Source: Tritrichomonas musculus
Lineage: Eukaryota > Parabasalia > Tritrichomonadida > Tritrichomonadidae
Direction of reading: 5' to 3'
Assembly: GCA_039105265.1 (NCBI GenBank)
Contig: JAPFFF010000013.1
Location: 806,001 to 870,000 of the forward strand
Length of the DNA: 64,000 bases
Notes under the pieces: generated by a model
What the model was told of the DNA's origin: nothing
The model's input: the letters and a program-made list of their open reading frames with translations, nothing else
The model's database searches: none
Position numbers and translations under genes: made by a program
Part shown: piece after piece, positions 1 through 8,789 of the stretch
How positions within the stretch are numbered: the stretch's first letter is position 1
Layout: each line of letters begins with the position of its first letter

Positions 1-1746
1 AATATTTGCATCGAAAGCATCGTATAGCACGTTAATGTCTTTAACACAGTATTTCTCATTTTTGATTTCTATCTCAATTGGTGTCATCTTGTCAAAATCA
101 ATATTGATAACATTTGTTTTTGCATTTTCTACATCAGTTTTGAGTGCATAAGGTTCGAGATCAACAGTAGGAATATCAGTCTTGAGAGCATAAGGTTCGA
201 GATCAACAGTAGGAATATCACTTTTCAGAGCACAATCACTATTACGTACTTCTTCAAGATAATTTTCTGGAATATAACACTCTCTGCCTTTATAAGTTGA
301 TTTCACTAATTTTTCGTTAATACGGTACTCAAAAGCGTAAGAAATAAGATCATACATGCTATCATGTATATACAATATTTTTAGGTTACGACAATTATAA
401 AACATACTTTCACACGACTGAGACATGGCTGTTATGATTAAGTTTGAAATATCTATAACTTCTAAAACTATACAGGCCATAAATATACTTCCAATCTTTT
501 CCACATTCCTCGAATAGAACATAGATAAATCAACTTCCTTTAGTTTACGACATTCTATAAACATCCAATCGAAATACTTACATAAATTATTACTATATCT
601 CTTATCAAATTTTATAGTCTCTAGGTTATTACACTTATTTGCAAAATCTGAGCAAATTGTAACATTAGAAATATCAAAGTTAGTGAAATCTATATGAATT
701 ACAGTTTTAGAACAATTTCCGAATGAATACAAAGAAGTTATATCTCTACCATTGAAATCAGTAGCAACAGAGATACTTGAAGGACAATTAGCGTTAAGCT
801 GAATTTTACCAAACTTGACAACCTTATCATTGTAAACTATACTTGGAATAAACTTTGTTAACTTCGCTACTGTTTCTAGAGTTGTGATTCTACCATTACT
901 AACATTATAAGTATAATCGCCATAAGTAAAAACATTTTTTGTGATAGTCTTTACAAACAATATTGTAGTTTCACTCTCTACATTACACTTGATATAGCCA
1001 ACTTTGTCACTCTCATAAGCTACATAATCAGCTGTATCTTCTATTTTTACATATACTTCTTTGTCATTTATGCTTACATTATGTGAAACAGTGAAAGAGG
1101 TAGAAGTTCCATCTTCAAACACAGCCTTTATAGCTAGAGTGCAATCTTTCCTGTTATATATTTCATTCTTTTCTTGGTCATACGCTAATAATTTATCTTC
1201 AACCAGTTTTACAGTAGGCACAGCAACATCATTAGTGGTATCATGTTGTGAGTTTATTATTGTTGGTAATTCAGTTTTGAGTGCATAAGGAGTAAGATCA
1301 ACAGTAGGGATATCAGTTTTGAGTGCATACTTCTCTTCGGCAACTTCTTTGGTCTCATACTTATTAAACTCATATGCTAGTTCATCTTCGTCAACAAATT
1401 TCTCTTCTACTTGTGCAGCGGTATAATGATCTTCTGCTAATTCAGTTTTTAGAACATATGGACTCAAATCTACTGTAACAATCTCATCTTTCTTCACATA
1501 TGGAGTAAGGTCTGGTATTTCATCTTTCTTGGCATATATGGTCATGTCTTTATTTTCAACAGCTGCGATTCTCTCTTCATGATTTACAAGCTGTGATTTT
1601 ATAGAAATTCCTCCAAGAATCATATCTCCATCAACAATAACATCATCTTTAACATATATAGATTCATAGTCAGTGTTGTTGTTTCCAGAATTGCTACATA
1701 CAAAGGCACCATCCTCAACATTTTTCTTTGTTAGTATTCCTGTCAT
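1..1746 (-). CDS. Maverick fibre-like protein with BspA/DUF285-type LRRs (3' end outside window)
   Basis: An uninterrupted minus-strand frame runs from an ATG at 1746 to the window edge: 582 codons without a stop, so the C-terminus is missing. The N-terminal third (residues about 30-200) is polar, has no signal peptide, and carries repeated phage-tail-fibre-like phrases of the type YALKTDIPTVDL and AAQVEEKF. About residues 340-460 hold short repeats in the style of DUF285/BspA LRRs, with phrases such as SMFYNCRNLKILYI. The YALKTDIP motif returns twice near residues 507-540, coded by a near-exact 51-nt tandem repeat. It lies beside capsid and packaging genes, so a virion fibre or host-attachment role is inferred, not shown. 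A related relic lies at 43.4-45.2 kb. Confidence 0.75.
   Translation of the reverse strand, partial: MTGILTKKNVEDGAFVCSNSGNNNTDYESIYVKDDVIVDGDMILGGISIKSQLVNHEERIAAVENKDMTIYAKKDEIPDLTPYVKKDEIVTVDLSPYVLKTELAEDHYTAAQVEEKFVDEDELAYEFNKYETKEVAEEKYALKTDIPTVDLTPYALKTELPTIINSQHDTTNDVAVPTVKLVEDKLLAYDQEKNEIYNRKDCTLAIKAVFEDGTSTSFTVSHNVSINDKEVYVKIEDTADYVAYESDKVGYIKCNVESETTILFVKTITKNVFTYGDYTYNVSNGRITTLETVAKLTKFIPSIVYNDKVVKFGKIQLNANCPSSISVATDFNGRDITSLYSFGNCSKTVIHIDFTNFDISNVTICSDFANKCNNLETIKFDKRYSNNLCKYFDWMFIECRKLKEVDLSMFYSRNVEKIGSIFMACIVLEVIDISNLIITAMSQSCESMFYNCRNLKILYIHDSMYDLISYAFEYRINEKLVKSTYKGRECYIPENYLEEVRNSDCALKSDIPTVDLEPYALKTDIPTVDLEPYALKTDVENAKTNVINIDFDKMTPIEIEIKNEKYCVKDINVLYDAFDANI
126..230. repeat. 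51-nt tandem repeat inside the fibre-like gene
   Basis: Two near-identical 51-nt copies lie side by side, coding (minus strand) for the YALKTDIPTVDLEP motif. A third copy lies apart at about 1270-1330. The repeat keeps the reading frame, so copy number can change without breaking the protein. Confidence 0.7.
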
Positions 1747-2475
1747 TTGATATAAAAAGAAAAGTCCAACAACAACAATACTTACAATAGTGATAACCAA
1801 CAATGATACTTACAATAGCAACTTACATGAATGATATTCTCATTTCTGATTTTCATCAATGCTACCTACAATATTGACTTTCATGAATGATATTTACACA
1901 TCTGAGAAAGAGAAATGGTAGTGGTAAAAATGAAATCTCAAAAAACTATTCCCTATACTGATTTTCATAATTGCTACCAACAATATTGAAACCTACATGT
2001 GATATTCTATTCCAGACTTCCGAGAAACTACTCTCACTATCAAATGACCTCATTTAATACTCCTACCGCATACTGATTTTTGATATTTACACTACTAACT
2101 CGGAAGGTTTGTCAAGAATAGTAAAACAGAAATTTGATAAGTAGAGTAACAAAACAGAGAATTGATAAGTAGAGTAACAATTATGAAAATCAGTATTGTA
2201 GGTAGCATTGATGAAAATCAGAAATGAGAATAGCAATTATGAAAGTCAGTATTGTAGGTATCATTGAGATGCAAAGAAAATCAGAAATGAGAGTATCAGA
2301 AATGAGAAATGAGCAATTATGAAAATCAGAAATGAGAGTATCAGAGATGAAGATCAGAAATGAGAATAACAAAAATAGATGTCAGTATTGCAGGTATCAT
2401 GTGCGAAAGTCAGTATTGCAGGTATCATTTATGATTATCGAGTGCTTCATGTTCGCTTCGCTCTCTTTCCCCAGT
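1747..2475. repeat. Intergenic repeat field of the Maverick element
   Basis: No credible gene is present. The stretch is built from short degenerate units: AGAAATGAGAAT-like, AATTATGAAAATCAG-like and CAGTATTGTAGGTATCAT-like. On the left (about 1800-2040) they read in the minus orientation and on the right (about 2160-2430) in the plus orientation, so the field is roughly palindromic. It separates the fibre-like gene from the next minus-strand gene. The AATGAGA core recurs in the other intergenic gaps of the element, so a cis-regulatory role is possible. Confidence 0.6.
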
Positions 2476-2808
2476 TCAATATTCTAATTTCAGAAATAGT
2501 GTAAAGTTGTCAGGCTCAATAATGTTACCATTCGTGTCTGTAAACCATACTTTAAACTGTCTTTTCGTACCTACAAATTCATATTTTCTATTATCATCAG
2601 GAGGTACAACATTAGCATACCACACTAGAGAATCACAATACTCATCTCTCTGTATAAAGCTACAATGAATTTCAGTTTCGCCATCAAGATATCCTTTACA
2701 AGTTGCACGACAGTATTGAAAGGAAATATATCTTTTGTTTAAGCTGCTTGTAAATTCTGATGGTAAATTATTGATGTAGTCTTTGGTGATGTAGTAAGTT
2801 TTGACCAT
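2476..2808 (-). CDS. Small Maverick protein of unknown function (110 aa)
   Basis: Complete ATG-to-stop frame of 110 codons. The protein is soluble-looking and rich in aromatic residues, with no signal peptide or membrane segment. The order is an N-terminal YYITKDYINNLPSEF stretch, a Cys-containing middle, then a beta-rich C-terminal half with the phrase FKVWFTDTNGNIIEPDNFTL. Such a compact beta-rich protein could be a minor virion component, but that rests only on its place among capsid genes; I do not recognise the family. It is divergent from the 2915 gene, with 106 bp between the two starts. Confidence 0.6.
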   Translation of the reverse strand: MVKTYYITKDYINNLPSEFTSSLNKRYISFQYCRATCKGYLDGETEIHCSFIQRDEYCDSLVWYANVVPPDDNRKYEFVGTKRQFKVWFTDTNGNIIEPDNFTLFLKLEY

Positions 2809-2845
2809 TTTTATGAAAAAGAAAAGAAATTATCGTTGCTTCTTC

Positions 2846-2900
2846 ATTTGTGAGAACCATTTATGTTTTGCAATTTGTGAGAACCATTTATGTTATTTTT
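2846..2900 (+). promoter_or_regulatory. Two 22-nt direct repeats plus TTATTTTT before the 2915 gene
   Basis: The unit ATTTGTGAGAACCATTTATG occurs at 2846 and again at 2873, followed by TTATTTTT at 2893-2900, 15 bases before the ATG at 2915. The same combination of an RTGAGA-type repeat then TTATTTTT precedes other plus-strand genes of this element. A promoter role is inferred. Confidence 0.45.
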
Positions 2901-2914
2901 CTGAAAATTTAAAA

Positions 2915-4264
2915 ATGGAACAGCCGCAACAACAACAACAACAACAACAAGAAATAGATATTGATGATGAACGGTTAAATAATTTCGATATAGATACAAT
3001 TCCACAGCAATTATGGCGCCCACAAGCACAAGTACAAAGAGCACAGTTACCATCACAGTTTGCACCAGGAGCACAGTGGAACAAGACGCCTAGAGATAGA
3101 GATTTCAAGAGTTATGGACTTCCTAATTACATGGATCCTAGAAATGGCAATGTTCAAGAAATCATGGGCCATACAAATACTGATGCTGACTTACTTACAA
3201 TGTTTAATAAGCTCAATGGTACTGCCATTAAACCAGAAGACATGGATGAACTCTTTGGAACTACAGAACAACAAAGAGCATATGCAAGACAGTGGTTAAT
3301 AAAAGGTATAACAGAAAAGGTCAGCAGCATTAATCCAGGTGGTTTCACTTCTAAAGTTGGTATGGATGATCTTGCAAAATTAATCCTAAACATGAAACGT
3401 GATATCACTAGAGTAAAACAAGCAATATCTCCAGCAGGTGCAGATCATATGATCAAAAAACATAACTTAAAAGCAAAACCAAATGCAAAATGGTTTCTCA
3501 ACAAAAAAGACCCCAATGGACCAGCAGAAATTACAAACTTGACTGATATCAACAATGATGGAATTCCTGATGTTGTTGTATATAATTCAAGAAACCAACC
3601 TTTATACGTAAATGGCTACACAACTACAATCTCTAAATTCCCACATGACCTTGCTTACTACCAACAATTCCCACTAAGAAAAGACAGATCAGGAAATCCT
3701 AAGAATAAGTGGATTCGTGAACAATTTCATAACTTACACTATATTGATGATGACAGCAATGATCCTAGAAATATTGGTAATGTTATGCCAGGCTATAGAG
3801 GATTTCCAGATGGTGTTAACACTACTGGCTACTCTGTTCGTAAAGCTAAGAGACTTTCACCATACCAGAGATTCAGGAAATACCTTCTCGATAAAGAACT
3901 CACACTTAAGTATGCTATTGCTCCAATTCAGAATTTACCAGCAGAAGTTAAATTGCCTATTATTGCTAGAGCTACAGCACACTTATGGCAAACAGTATTT
4001 ATTAATCCTATATTGAACAAATATGGTATAGATGGTAATAATCCTACCGCTGTTGCCAAAGCTAAGAAGGATTGCAGAGATGAAATTGATGATATTGTGA
4101 CTGGAAACATAAGTGACTTGTACTACGGAGATACACAAACCAAAACTAACACAAGAAATAACATCATTAATATACTCAAAACTACTATCATACAATACTG
4201 CCAAGCTAACAACATACCATTTGATCAAAATGCACAACCACCACCACAACGAAGAAGGCAATAA
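2915..4264 (+). CDS. Maverick protein of unknown function, poly-Gln N-terminus (449 aa)
   Basis: The frame is open from a TTG at 2801, but the first useful ATG is at 2915, just after the regulatory repeats. The N-terminus has eight consecutive Gln, then an acidic patch. The middle (about residues 205-235) has an EF-hand or dockerin-like phrase, DINNDGIPDVVV, followed by YVNGYTTTISKFPHDLAYY, and the end is Pro/Arg-rich (PPPQRRRQ). There is no signal peptide or membrane segment. Its place directly before the packaging ATPase suggests a conserved structural or packaging-related protein of trichomonad Mavericks, but I cannot assign a function. The DxNxDGxxD loop could bind a metal ion. Confidence 0.65.
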   Translation: MEQPQQQQQQQQEIDIDDERLNNFDIDTIPQQLWRPQAQVQRAQLPSQFAPGAQWNKTPRDRDFKSYGLPNYMDPRNGNVQEIMGHTNTDADLLTMFNKLNGTAIKPEDMDELFGTTEQQRAYARQWLIKGITEKVSSINPGGFTSKVGMDDLAKLILNMKRDITRVKQAISPAGADHMIKKHNLKAKPNAKWFLNKKDPNGPAEITNLTDINNDGIPDVVVYNSRNQPLYVNGYTTTISKFPHDLAYYQQFPLRKDRSGNPKNKWIREQFHNLHYIDDDSNDPRNIGNVMPGYRGFPDGVNTTGYSVRKAKRLSPYQRFRKYLLDKELTLKYAIAPIQNLPAEVKLPIIARATAHLWQTVFINPILNKYGIDGNNPTAVAKAKKDCRDEIDDIVTGNISDLYYGDTQTKTNTRNNIINILKTTIIQYCQANNIPFDQNAQPPPQRRRQ

Positions 4265-4267
4265 GAA

Positions 4268-4363
4268 GGGAACCATGAATGAGAGGAGCCATAAGTGAGA
4301 GGAACCATAAATGAGAGGAACCATGAATGAGAAGGGAACCATAAGTGAGAGTTATTTATTTTT
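4268..4363 (+). promoter_or_regulatory. RTGAGAG tandem repeats plus TTATTTTT before the ATPase gene
   Basis: Five imperfect copies of an AACCATAAATGAGAG-like unit fill 4268-4350 and are followed by TTATTTTT at 4356-4363. The gene starts at 4400. The arrangement matches the one before the 2915 gene. Promoter function is inferred. Confidence 0.45.
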
Positions 4364-4399
4364 GCCGCTACTGTGCTTTCCCAATTTACCAACAGCAAA

Positions 4400-5209
4400 A
4401 TGAGTCTAGAAAAAGTTCATGACATAGTATCACAAGCACTGGAGATAAACAAAAATAACTTATGTGGAAGTAGCATAGATGAAATCCACAATGATATAGA
4501 TGTTCGCTACAACTCTGTGAATGTTATAGTAGGAAAACAGTCTATGGGAAAAACTGTGATAGCACTACAGGAAATCATTAAAATATCACTTCTAAGTACA
4601 CACCATTTGTTAATATATGTTACGAAGAACGGAGATGAGAATGATAAGAGTTGGCAGTCACTGAAGACGTTCATTCAAATTCCATATATAGTAGTAAGTG
4701 AGAAAAATTGTAAGGATGCCATTCAAGAATTAATCTCTGCTAAAAACTTGTACTATATGATAAAGAGAGAGAATTTAGAGGAAAAAATAGATGATGGGCA
4801 GATGGAGGATATGTTTCAAGTGTTACACGTTCATGACTTCAGCAAAGACACCCTACATACTCTTATACTCTTTGATGATATAGCAAATTCAAAATTGTTC
4901 GCGGCACCAGAATCATATTTCTCACAACAACTACGACGCTGCAGACACACAAACATATCTTACTTCTTGCTGATTCAATCATGGAAAGGCCTCGCACCGC
5001 ATATCAAGAACGAGATCACAACATTATTTATCTTCCCATGCTTCAACAAACAGCAACTCCACTTCATATATTCACAGTCCGCGAGTAACTTAACTTTTGA
5101 TGAATTCTATGATATGTACAAAACTATGTCAGAAATGAAAAATAAACGTCCTTATATGATAGTACATGTGACAGAAGGAGGAGAAACTATGGTGCGCGCA
5201 CATTCATGA
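4400..5209 (+). CDS. FtsK/HerA (A32-like) DNA-packaging ATPase
   Basis: Expected to pump element DNA into preformed capsids. Walker A is GKQSMGKT at about residues 45-52; Walker B is LILFDD at about residues 154-160. It is followed by a basic RRCRHTNISYFLLIQSW segment typical of A32-like ATPases (sensor region and arginine-finger zone). At 269 residues it is normal for Polinton/Maverick packaging ATPases. The in-frame GTG nine codons upstream is not a plausible eukaryotic start, so ATG 4400 is chosen. Its stop lies in TCATGA, which also contains the stop of the convergent gene on the other strand. Intact. Confidence 0.88.
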   Translation: MSLEKVHDIVSQALEINKNNLCGSSIDEIHNDIDVRYNSVNVIVGKQSMGKTVIALQEIIKISLLSTHHLLIYVTKNGDENDKSWQSLKTFIQIPYIVVSEKNCKDAIQELISAKNLYYMIKRENLEEKIDDGQMEDMFQVLHVHDFSKDTLHTLILFDDIANSKLFAAPESYFSQQLRRCRHTNISYFLLIQSWKGLAPHIKNEITTLFIFPCFNKQQLHFIYSQSASNLTFDEFYDMYKTMSEMKNKRPYMIVHVTEGGETMVRAHS

Positions 5210-5515
5210 TTTATCTTGTGGAGGATTTAAGAATTGTATGATCCTGTTTATTGTCTCTTTCATTTGGCGTATCTCTTCTTGTACATTCATTTCTGGTTCC
5301 TCCTCGTGCTTCTTCTCCTCGTGCTTCTTCAACATTAAAACATCTTTAATTTTGGTAATTCTGTAACCTTTGATGTGGTAGAGCTTGTTGAGTTTGTGAG
5401 TTGTGGTGCTGTCTATTTCTTCTTTATGCTTGTTGTAGAATAAGTTGAACTCATCTGGGGAATCAAACTCTTTGATATAATTTGTGATAGGTTGGAGTAT
5501 TTTAATTTCTGACAT
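5204..5515 (-). CDS. Small Maverick protein with C-terminal coiled coil (103 aa)
   Basis: Unknown function. The protein begins MSEIKILQPITNYIKEFD, has a basic middle (KGYRITKIKDVLMLKK), then charged KHEEKKHEEE and a short amphipathic or coiled-coil helix near the end (EEIRQMKETINRIIQFL). An upstream in-frame ATG at 5560 would add 15 mostly hydrophobic residues. I prefer 5515 because an initiator-like TCATTTTT lies about 20 bases before it on the coding strand. It converges on the ATPase gene with a 6-bp overlap. Confidence 0.6.
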   Translation of the reverse strand: MSEIKILQPITNYIKEFDSPDEFNLFYNKHKEEIDSTTTHKLNKLYHIKGYRITKIKDVLMLKKHEEKKHEEEPEMNVQEEIRQMKETINRIIQFLNPPQDKS

Positions 5516-5672
5516 CTTTAATACGAACAAAAATGATAATAACAAATGTTCTTCTTTCATGTTTAATCATAGTTGAGTTTTTACGATTGTGTGTGGAAAT
5601 TTATTCTGTACTCCCTGATGAAGATCCGCCACTAGATGAAGAAGTGAGAAAAAAATTGTACTGCTGATATGG

Positions 5673-5788
5673 AAAAACATTAATGAGATGACAGATTGTG
5701 CAAAAACATTGATGAGATGACAGATTGTGCAAAAACATTAATGAGATGACAGATTGTGCAAAAACATTAGTGAGGTGACGGATTGTGT
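5673..5788. repeat. Four tandem 29-bp repeats
   Basis: Four consecutive copies of a 29-bp unit beginning AAAAACATTAATGAGATGAC, with no spacers; the last copy has diverged at several bases. They are followed at once by TTATTTATTTTTG (5788-5800). The array lies in front of the minus-strand gene at 5515 and also, in plus orientation, upstream of the capsid gene, so which gene it serves is unclear. Confidence 0.8.
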
Positions 5789-5828
5789 TATTTATTTTTG
5801 AGTGATAGAAGTCAGTCGGAATTCAGAC

Positions 5829-6083
5829 CTACTTCAACATAGGGACATCAAATCTGTTTACATTTCTGACCCCAATTGCATTTGTTCCGCTGCTATTTTT
5901 GTCTCCATTTGCCCAAGAATCTGCTTTGTCTGCAAAATTGCCTATAGTATTGAGAACATTTCCGACTGTACCACCGAAGACTGGAGCTACTGCTTTTGCT
6001 ACTTTGGATACTATTGGTGCTGCTTTACTTACGACATTTTTAACGCCTTTTGCTATCTTTTTGAAGAAACTTCCGAAAGCCAT
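5829..6083 (-). CDS. Small basic amphipathic capsid-associated protein (pVI-like, 84 aa)
   Basis: The start is the ATG at 6083; the open frame upstream has only a TTG. The first half is a strongly basic amphipathic helix (MAFGSFFKKIAKGVKNVVSK) followed by an Ala/Val-rich APIVSKVAKAVAPVFGG segment. The second half is polar and looks disordered. Size, composition and position next to the capsid gene resemble the pVI-like minor capsid proteins of Polintons and adenovirus relatives, which act on membranes during entry. The assignment rests on these features, not on an alignment. It is divergent from the capsid gene with only 42 bp between the two ATGs. Confidence 0.6.
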   Translation of the reverse strand: MAFGSFFKKIAKGVKNVVSKAAPIVSKVAKAVAPVFGGTVGNVLNTIGNFADKADSWANGDKNSSGTNAIGVRNVNRFDVPMLK

Positions 6084-6125
6084 GATTTTGAATTCGTGGA
6101 AAAAGATACTTTTTTTGAAACTGAA

Positions 6126-8054
6126 ATGACATACTACAACGCTCAAACCAAGAATTTAGGAAATGATGAAGGTGACGTACTCGGGTTCTTCCAAAATAAG
6201 ATGCGCAATTTAATACAGAAAAACGGTGGCGACAATTCTTTCTCATTCATTATGGAAGAGTTTAAAGACAAAGACGCTCCACTCCCTGTTGGAACCAAGA
6301 CCAGAATCAAGCTCACACATTCAGGACACACAATAACACAAATAGAAAAATCATTCTCAACTATACTCCTCGACTTCAGAATTAAATTGTCAGACCCTAT
6401 AGATGTTTCAGCAGATAAGAACAAACTCATGAAAATCTTCGTAGGCTTCAAAAATGCTGTGGAATTCTATGAGGACTGTAGATTCTGGATAAATGACAAG
6501 CTCCTCTCTGCATACAGGCAAGATGAACTACAAAGGGAATCATTTGCGTATAACAGTATCAAGCCTAGAGATGCCAAAGCTTCTAGTAAATTCAGTCATA
6601 GTATCTGGGAAAACGTTGCACAATACTCACCATCTGTCTGTGGAACCTACATTGATTTAGTAGACATTGCTGATGGACAGCCACATACATTCACTATTGA
6701 ACTCACAATTCCATTTACAGATCAACTTGTACTTCAGGCTTGGCAACTCTACCCTAATGCTATCTGTGGTGAAATAGAAGAGGAAGTCAAAACAAGTCTT
6801 CGCGCAATGGTATGGTGTCAAGTAAATCCAAATATTGTAAAAGAAACATTGCAGTTCTTGGAGGATAAAGAAATTACAGAACAAATTCCAGCAGTAGTTC
6901 CAATCTCACGCAAGTTCACACAAGTAGGTAGACCATCAAATATAGTCGTTCATTACTCAGAAAAGCCAGCATCAAATCAAGTCTTACACATTAAGTACCA
7001 AAGACTACACGCAGGAAAAGCTTACACAGATACAGATCCAGCAAGTAGGGCAGACACACATAATGATGAAGCAGAACCTTTGACGATAGACTTCCATTAT
7101 ACAGAAGCCGACTACACTAAATATGGAGTAACAAAGGAAGACATCAATAAAGCTTCATTTGCGATTATGATAGCTGCTGCCAATCCTGATTATGTTCTCA
7201 ATGCTGGAGATGATGTGAAAATCATAAGTGAAGAAGTAGAAGGTGCTTTAATTACTGATGTTAAGAAGAGCGACGACAATATCAACCTCAGTGTTGGAAA
7301 AATCACCCTTGATGTCCTCGGTGGCACAATACAATTGGGACGTAGCAACTTGGCAGGATTTGGACTAAAAGAAGAAACATATCAAGGTTTAGTTCGAGAA
7401 TTACAAACACCATTGCTAGTACCTGCGCAAGAACTAACTCGAGAAATCTTTGAGGGAAGCGCAAAGGTAAATGGACTTGAAATCTCTAAGTCTGTACCTC
7501 TTCGTAACGCCACTAACATTACCATGATGTTTCCAAAATCGCCGGCAGACATCACCTGCTTTGATAATATTATGTACAGAAATGTTCAGCTCATCGTAAA
7601 TAAAAGAACATACCCAGATACTGAATTCAGTGATACGTGTGCAGCAAGGTTCTACCAACATCAACTTATTGCAAATGAACTCGACGGAACTTTAGAAGCA
7701 ACCCAAGAATTTGAGGACTCCTTCACGCAACCTCTTAATGATCCTGTTACTGGAAAACGTTATACCAATTGCAGGAGTGATGGTACTTCTTTTGGTATCA
7801 ATTTCCAAATGGAGAGAAGTAATGCTGGCTATGTCTTTGATGGTATCGATACGGGCTCAACATCTATTACAGTCACATTTAGAGGACAGCCAATGTACCA
7901 AGGAGAGAACGACACATACTTTATACCAGACCCTGACTATCCAGATCAACACCCACCTGCACCAGAAGCTTGGATTTGCAGCGATACATACTGGACATGG
8001 AGCACAAATGGTGTAGAGTATTATGCTGTAGGTGTCCCTGCTGGATATGAGTAA
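6126..8054 (+). CDS. Major capsid protein, double jelly-roll (Maverick/Polinton)
   Basis: A 642-residue protein from ATG 6126. The open frame continues about 108 codons upstream, but that part is Cys/Tyr-rich antisense of the small capsid gene and is left out. Recognisable capsid phrases include FYEDCRFWINDKLL, YNSIKPRDAKASSKFSH, FTIELTIPFTDQLVLQAWQL and NITMMFPKSPADITCFDN, then NKRTYPDTEFSDTCAARFYQ. Length and motif order fit Polinton major capsid proteins, which trimerise into the icosahedral shell. It is complete, without internal stops or frameshifts, so the element may have been active recently. Confidence 0.88.
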   Translation: MTYYNAQTKNLGNDEGDVLGFFQNKMRNLIQKNGGDNSFSFIMEEFKDKDAPLPVGTKTRIKLTHSGHTITQIEKSFSTILLDFRIKLSDPIDVSADKNKLMKIFVGFKNAVEFYEDCRFWINDKLLSAYRQDELQRESFAYNSIKPRDAKASSKFSHSIWENVAQYSPSVCGTYIDLVDIADGQPHTFTIELTIPFTDQLVLQAWQLYPNAICGEIEEEVKTSLRAMVWCQVNPNIVKETLQFLEDKEITEQIPAVVPISRKFTQVGRPSNIVVHYSEKPASNQVLHIKYQRLHAGKAYTDTDPASRADTHNDEAEPLTIDFHYTEADYTKYGVTKEDINKASFAIMIAAANPDYVLNAGDDVKIISEEVEGALITDVKKSDDNINLSVGKITLDVLGGTIQLGRSNLAGFGLKEETYQGLVRELQTPLLVPAQELTREIFEGSAKVNGLEISKSVPLRNATNITMMFPKSPADITCFDNIMYRNVQLIVNKRTYPDTEFSDTCAARFYQHQLIANELDGTLEATQEFEDSFTQPLNDPVTGKRYTNCRSDGTSFGINFQMERSNAGYVFDGIDTGSTSITVTFRGQPMYQGENDTYFIPDPDYPDQHPPAPEAWICSDTYWTWSTNGVEYYAVGVPAGYE

Positions 8055-8139
8055 GTGGTGGGATCTCATTAATGTTGACTTTTGATGATTTTTATTTTTG
8101 TTTAATTATTTTTGAATTTTATCTCATGTACAAAAATAG

Positions 8140-8658
8140 ATGACAACAGAAATGACAAACTCAAGAATAACAATAACACCGAAGAACATTGAGAAGTATA
8201 ACATTTATTGGAATTATAGATGCTTATCACCAACTGCAATCATGAATGTATTAAAGCAGAACTTCCCCTCTCGTTATTTCAACACTGAATCCACCACTCA
8301 TGTTTTCATAAATAAACATTCAACGATGCCAGATCATTTTGCTAAACCTAATCGTGATAGTTGTAATGTAGAAGTAAGTTGTATCTCATTGTCTAATCAT
8401 GAAATTATTTCCAATCATGAGGTATCAATGCTGTTTAATTGTGGAATGTTATTCATTAGGGTTACGAAGAGTGAAAAGTGGATGCGAAAATATGGTATGT
8501 CATATGTTAGAATCAACAATCAAATCACTGAAACTGAATCATTTTCGTACTATCCATCAAGCTATTCCAATATGTTGAAACCACCAACAGAAAAAGAAAT
8601 ACGAGAACAAAAAGAAAAGAGAAGTTTTAATATAGTCCTTAATCATATTCAACCGTGA
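8140..8658 (+). CDS. Maverick protein of unknown function (172 aa)
   Basis: Complete ATG-to-stop frame, 85 bp after the capsid gene. It lacks signal peptide, membrane segment or recognised motif. The composition is rich in Asn, Ser, Ile and Tyr; the C-terminal quarter is charged (EKEIREQKEKRSF). No conserved Cys/His pattern of the Ulp1-like protease is visible, so it is probably not that gene. Same-strand position suggests expression with the capsid gene or from its own leader, which contains TTATTTTTG twice at about 8091-8115. Confidence 0.55.
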   Translation: MTTEMTNSRITITPKNIEKYNIYWNYRCLSPTAIMNVLKQNFPSRYFNTESTTHVFINKHSTMPDHFAKPNRDSCNVEVSCISLSNHEIISNHEVSMLFNCGMLFIRVTKSEKWMRKYGMSYVRINNQITETESFSYYPSSYSNMLKPPTEKEIREQKEKRSFNIVLNHIQP

Positions 8659-8789
8659 AACCTATAAATGAGAATTATTTTTATGCGCAATACAGGGTCC
8701 GAAATCACCTACCTTTAATTACATATGAAAACACTAATGAAAACCCCGCACAAGTCCATAAATTTATCCCACATATGTAATTCGATAAA

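Noticed and set aside
5673-5788. CRISPR-like array
   Set aside because: The four 29-bp units are directly adjacent with no spacers, and the genome is eukaryotic.
5802-6125. N-terminal extension of the capsid protein
   Set aside because: Cys/Tyr-rich and exactly antisense to the small basic capsid gene. The family start fits ATG 6126.
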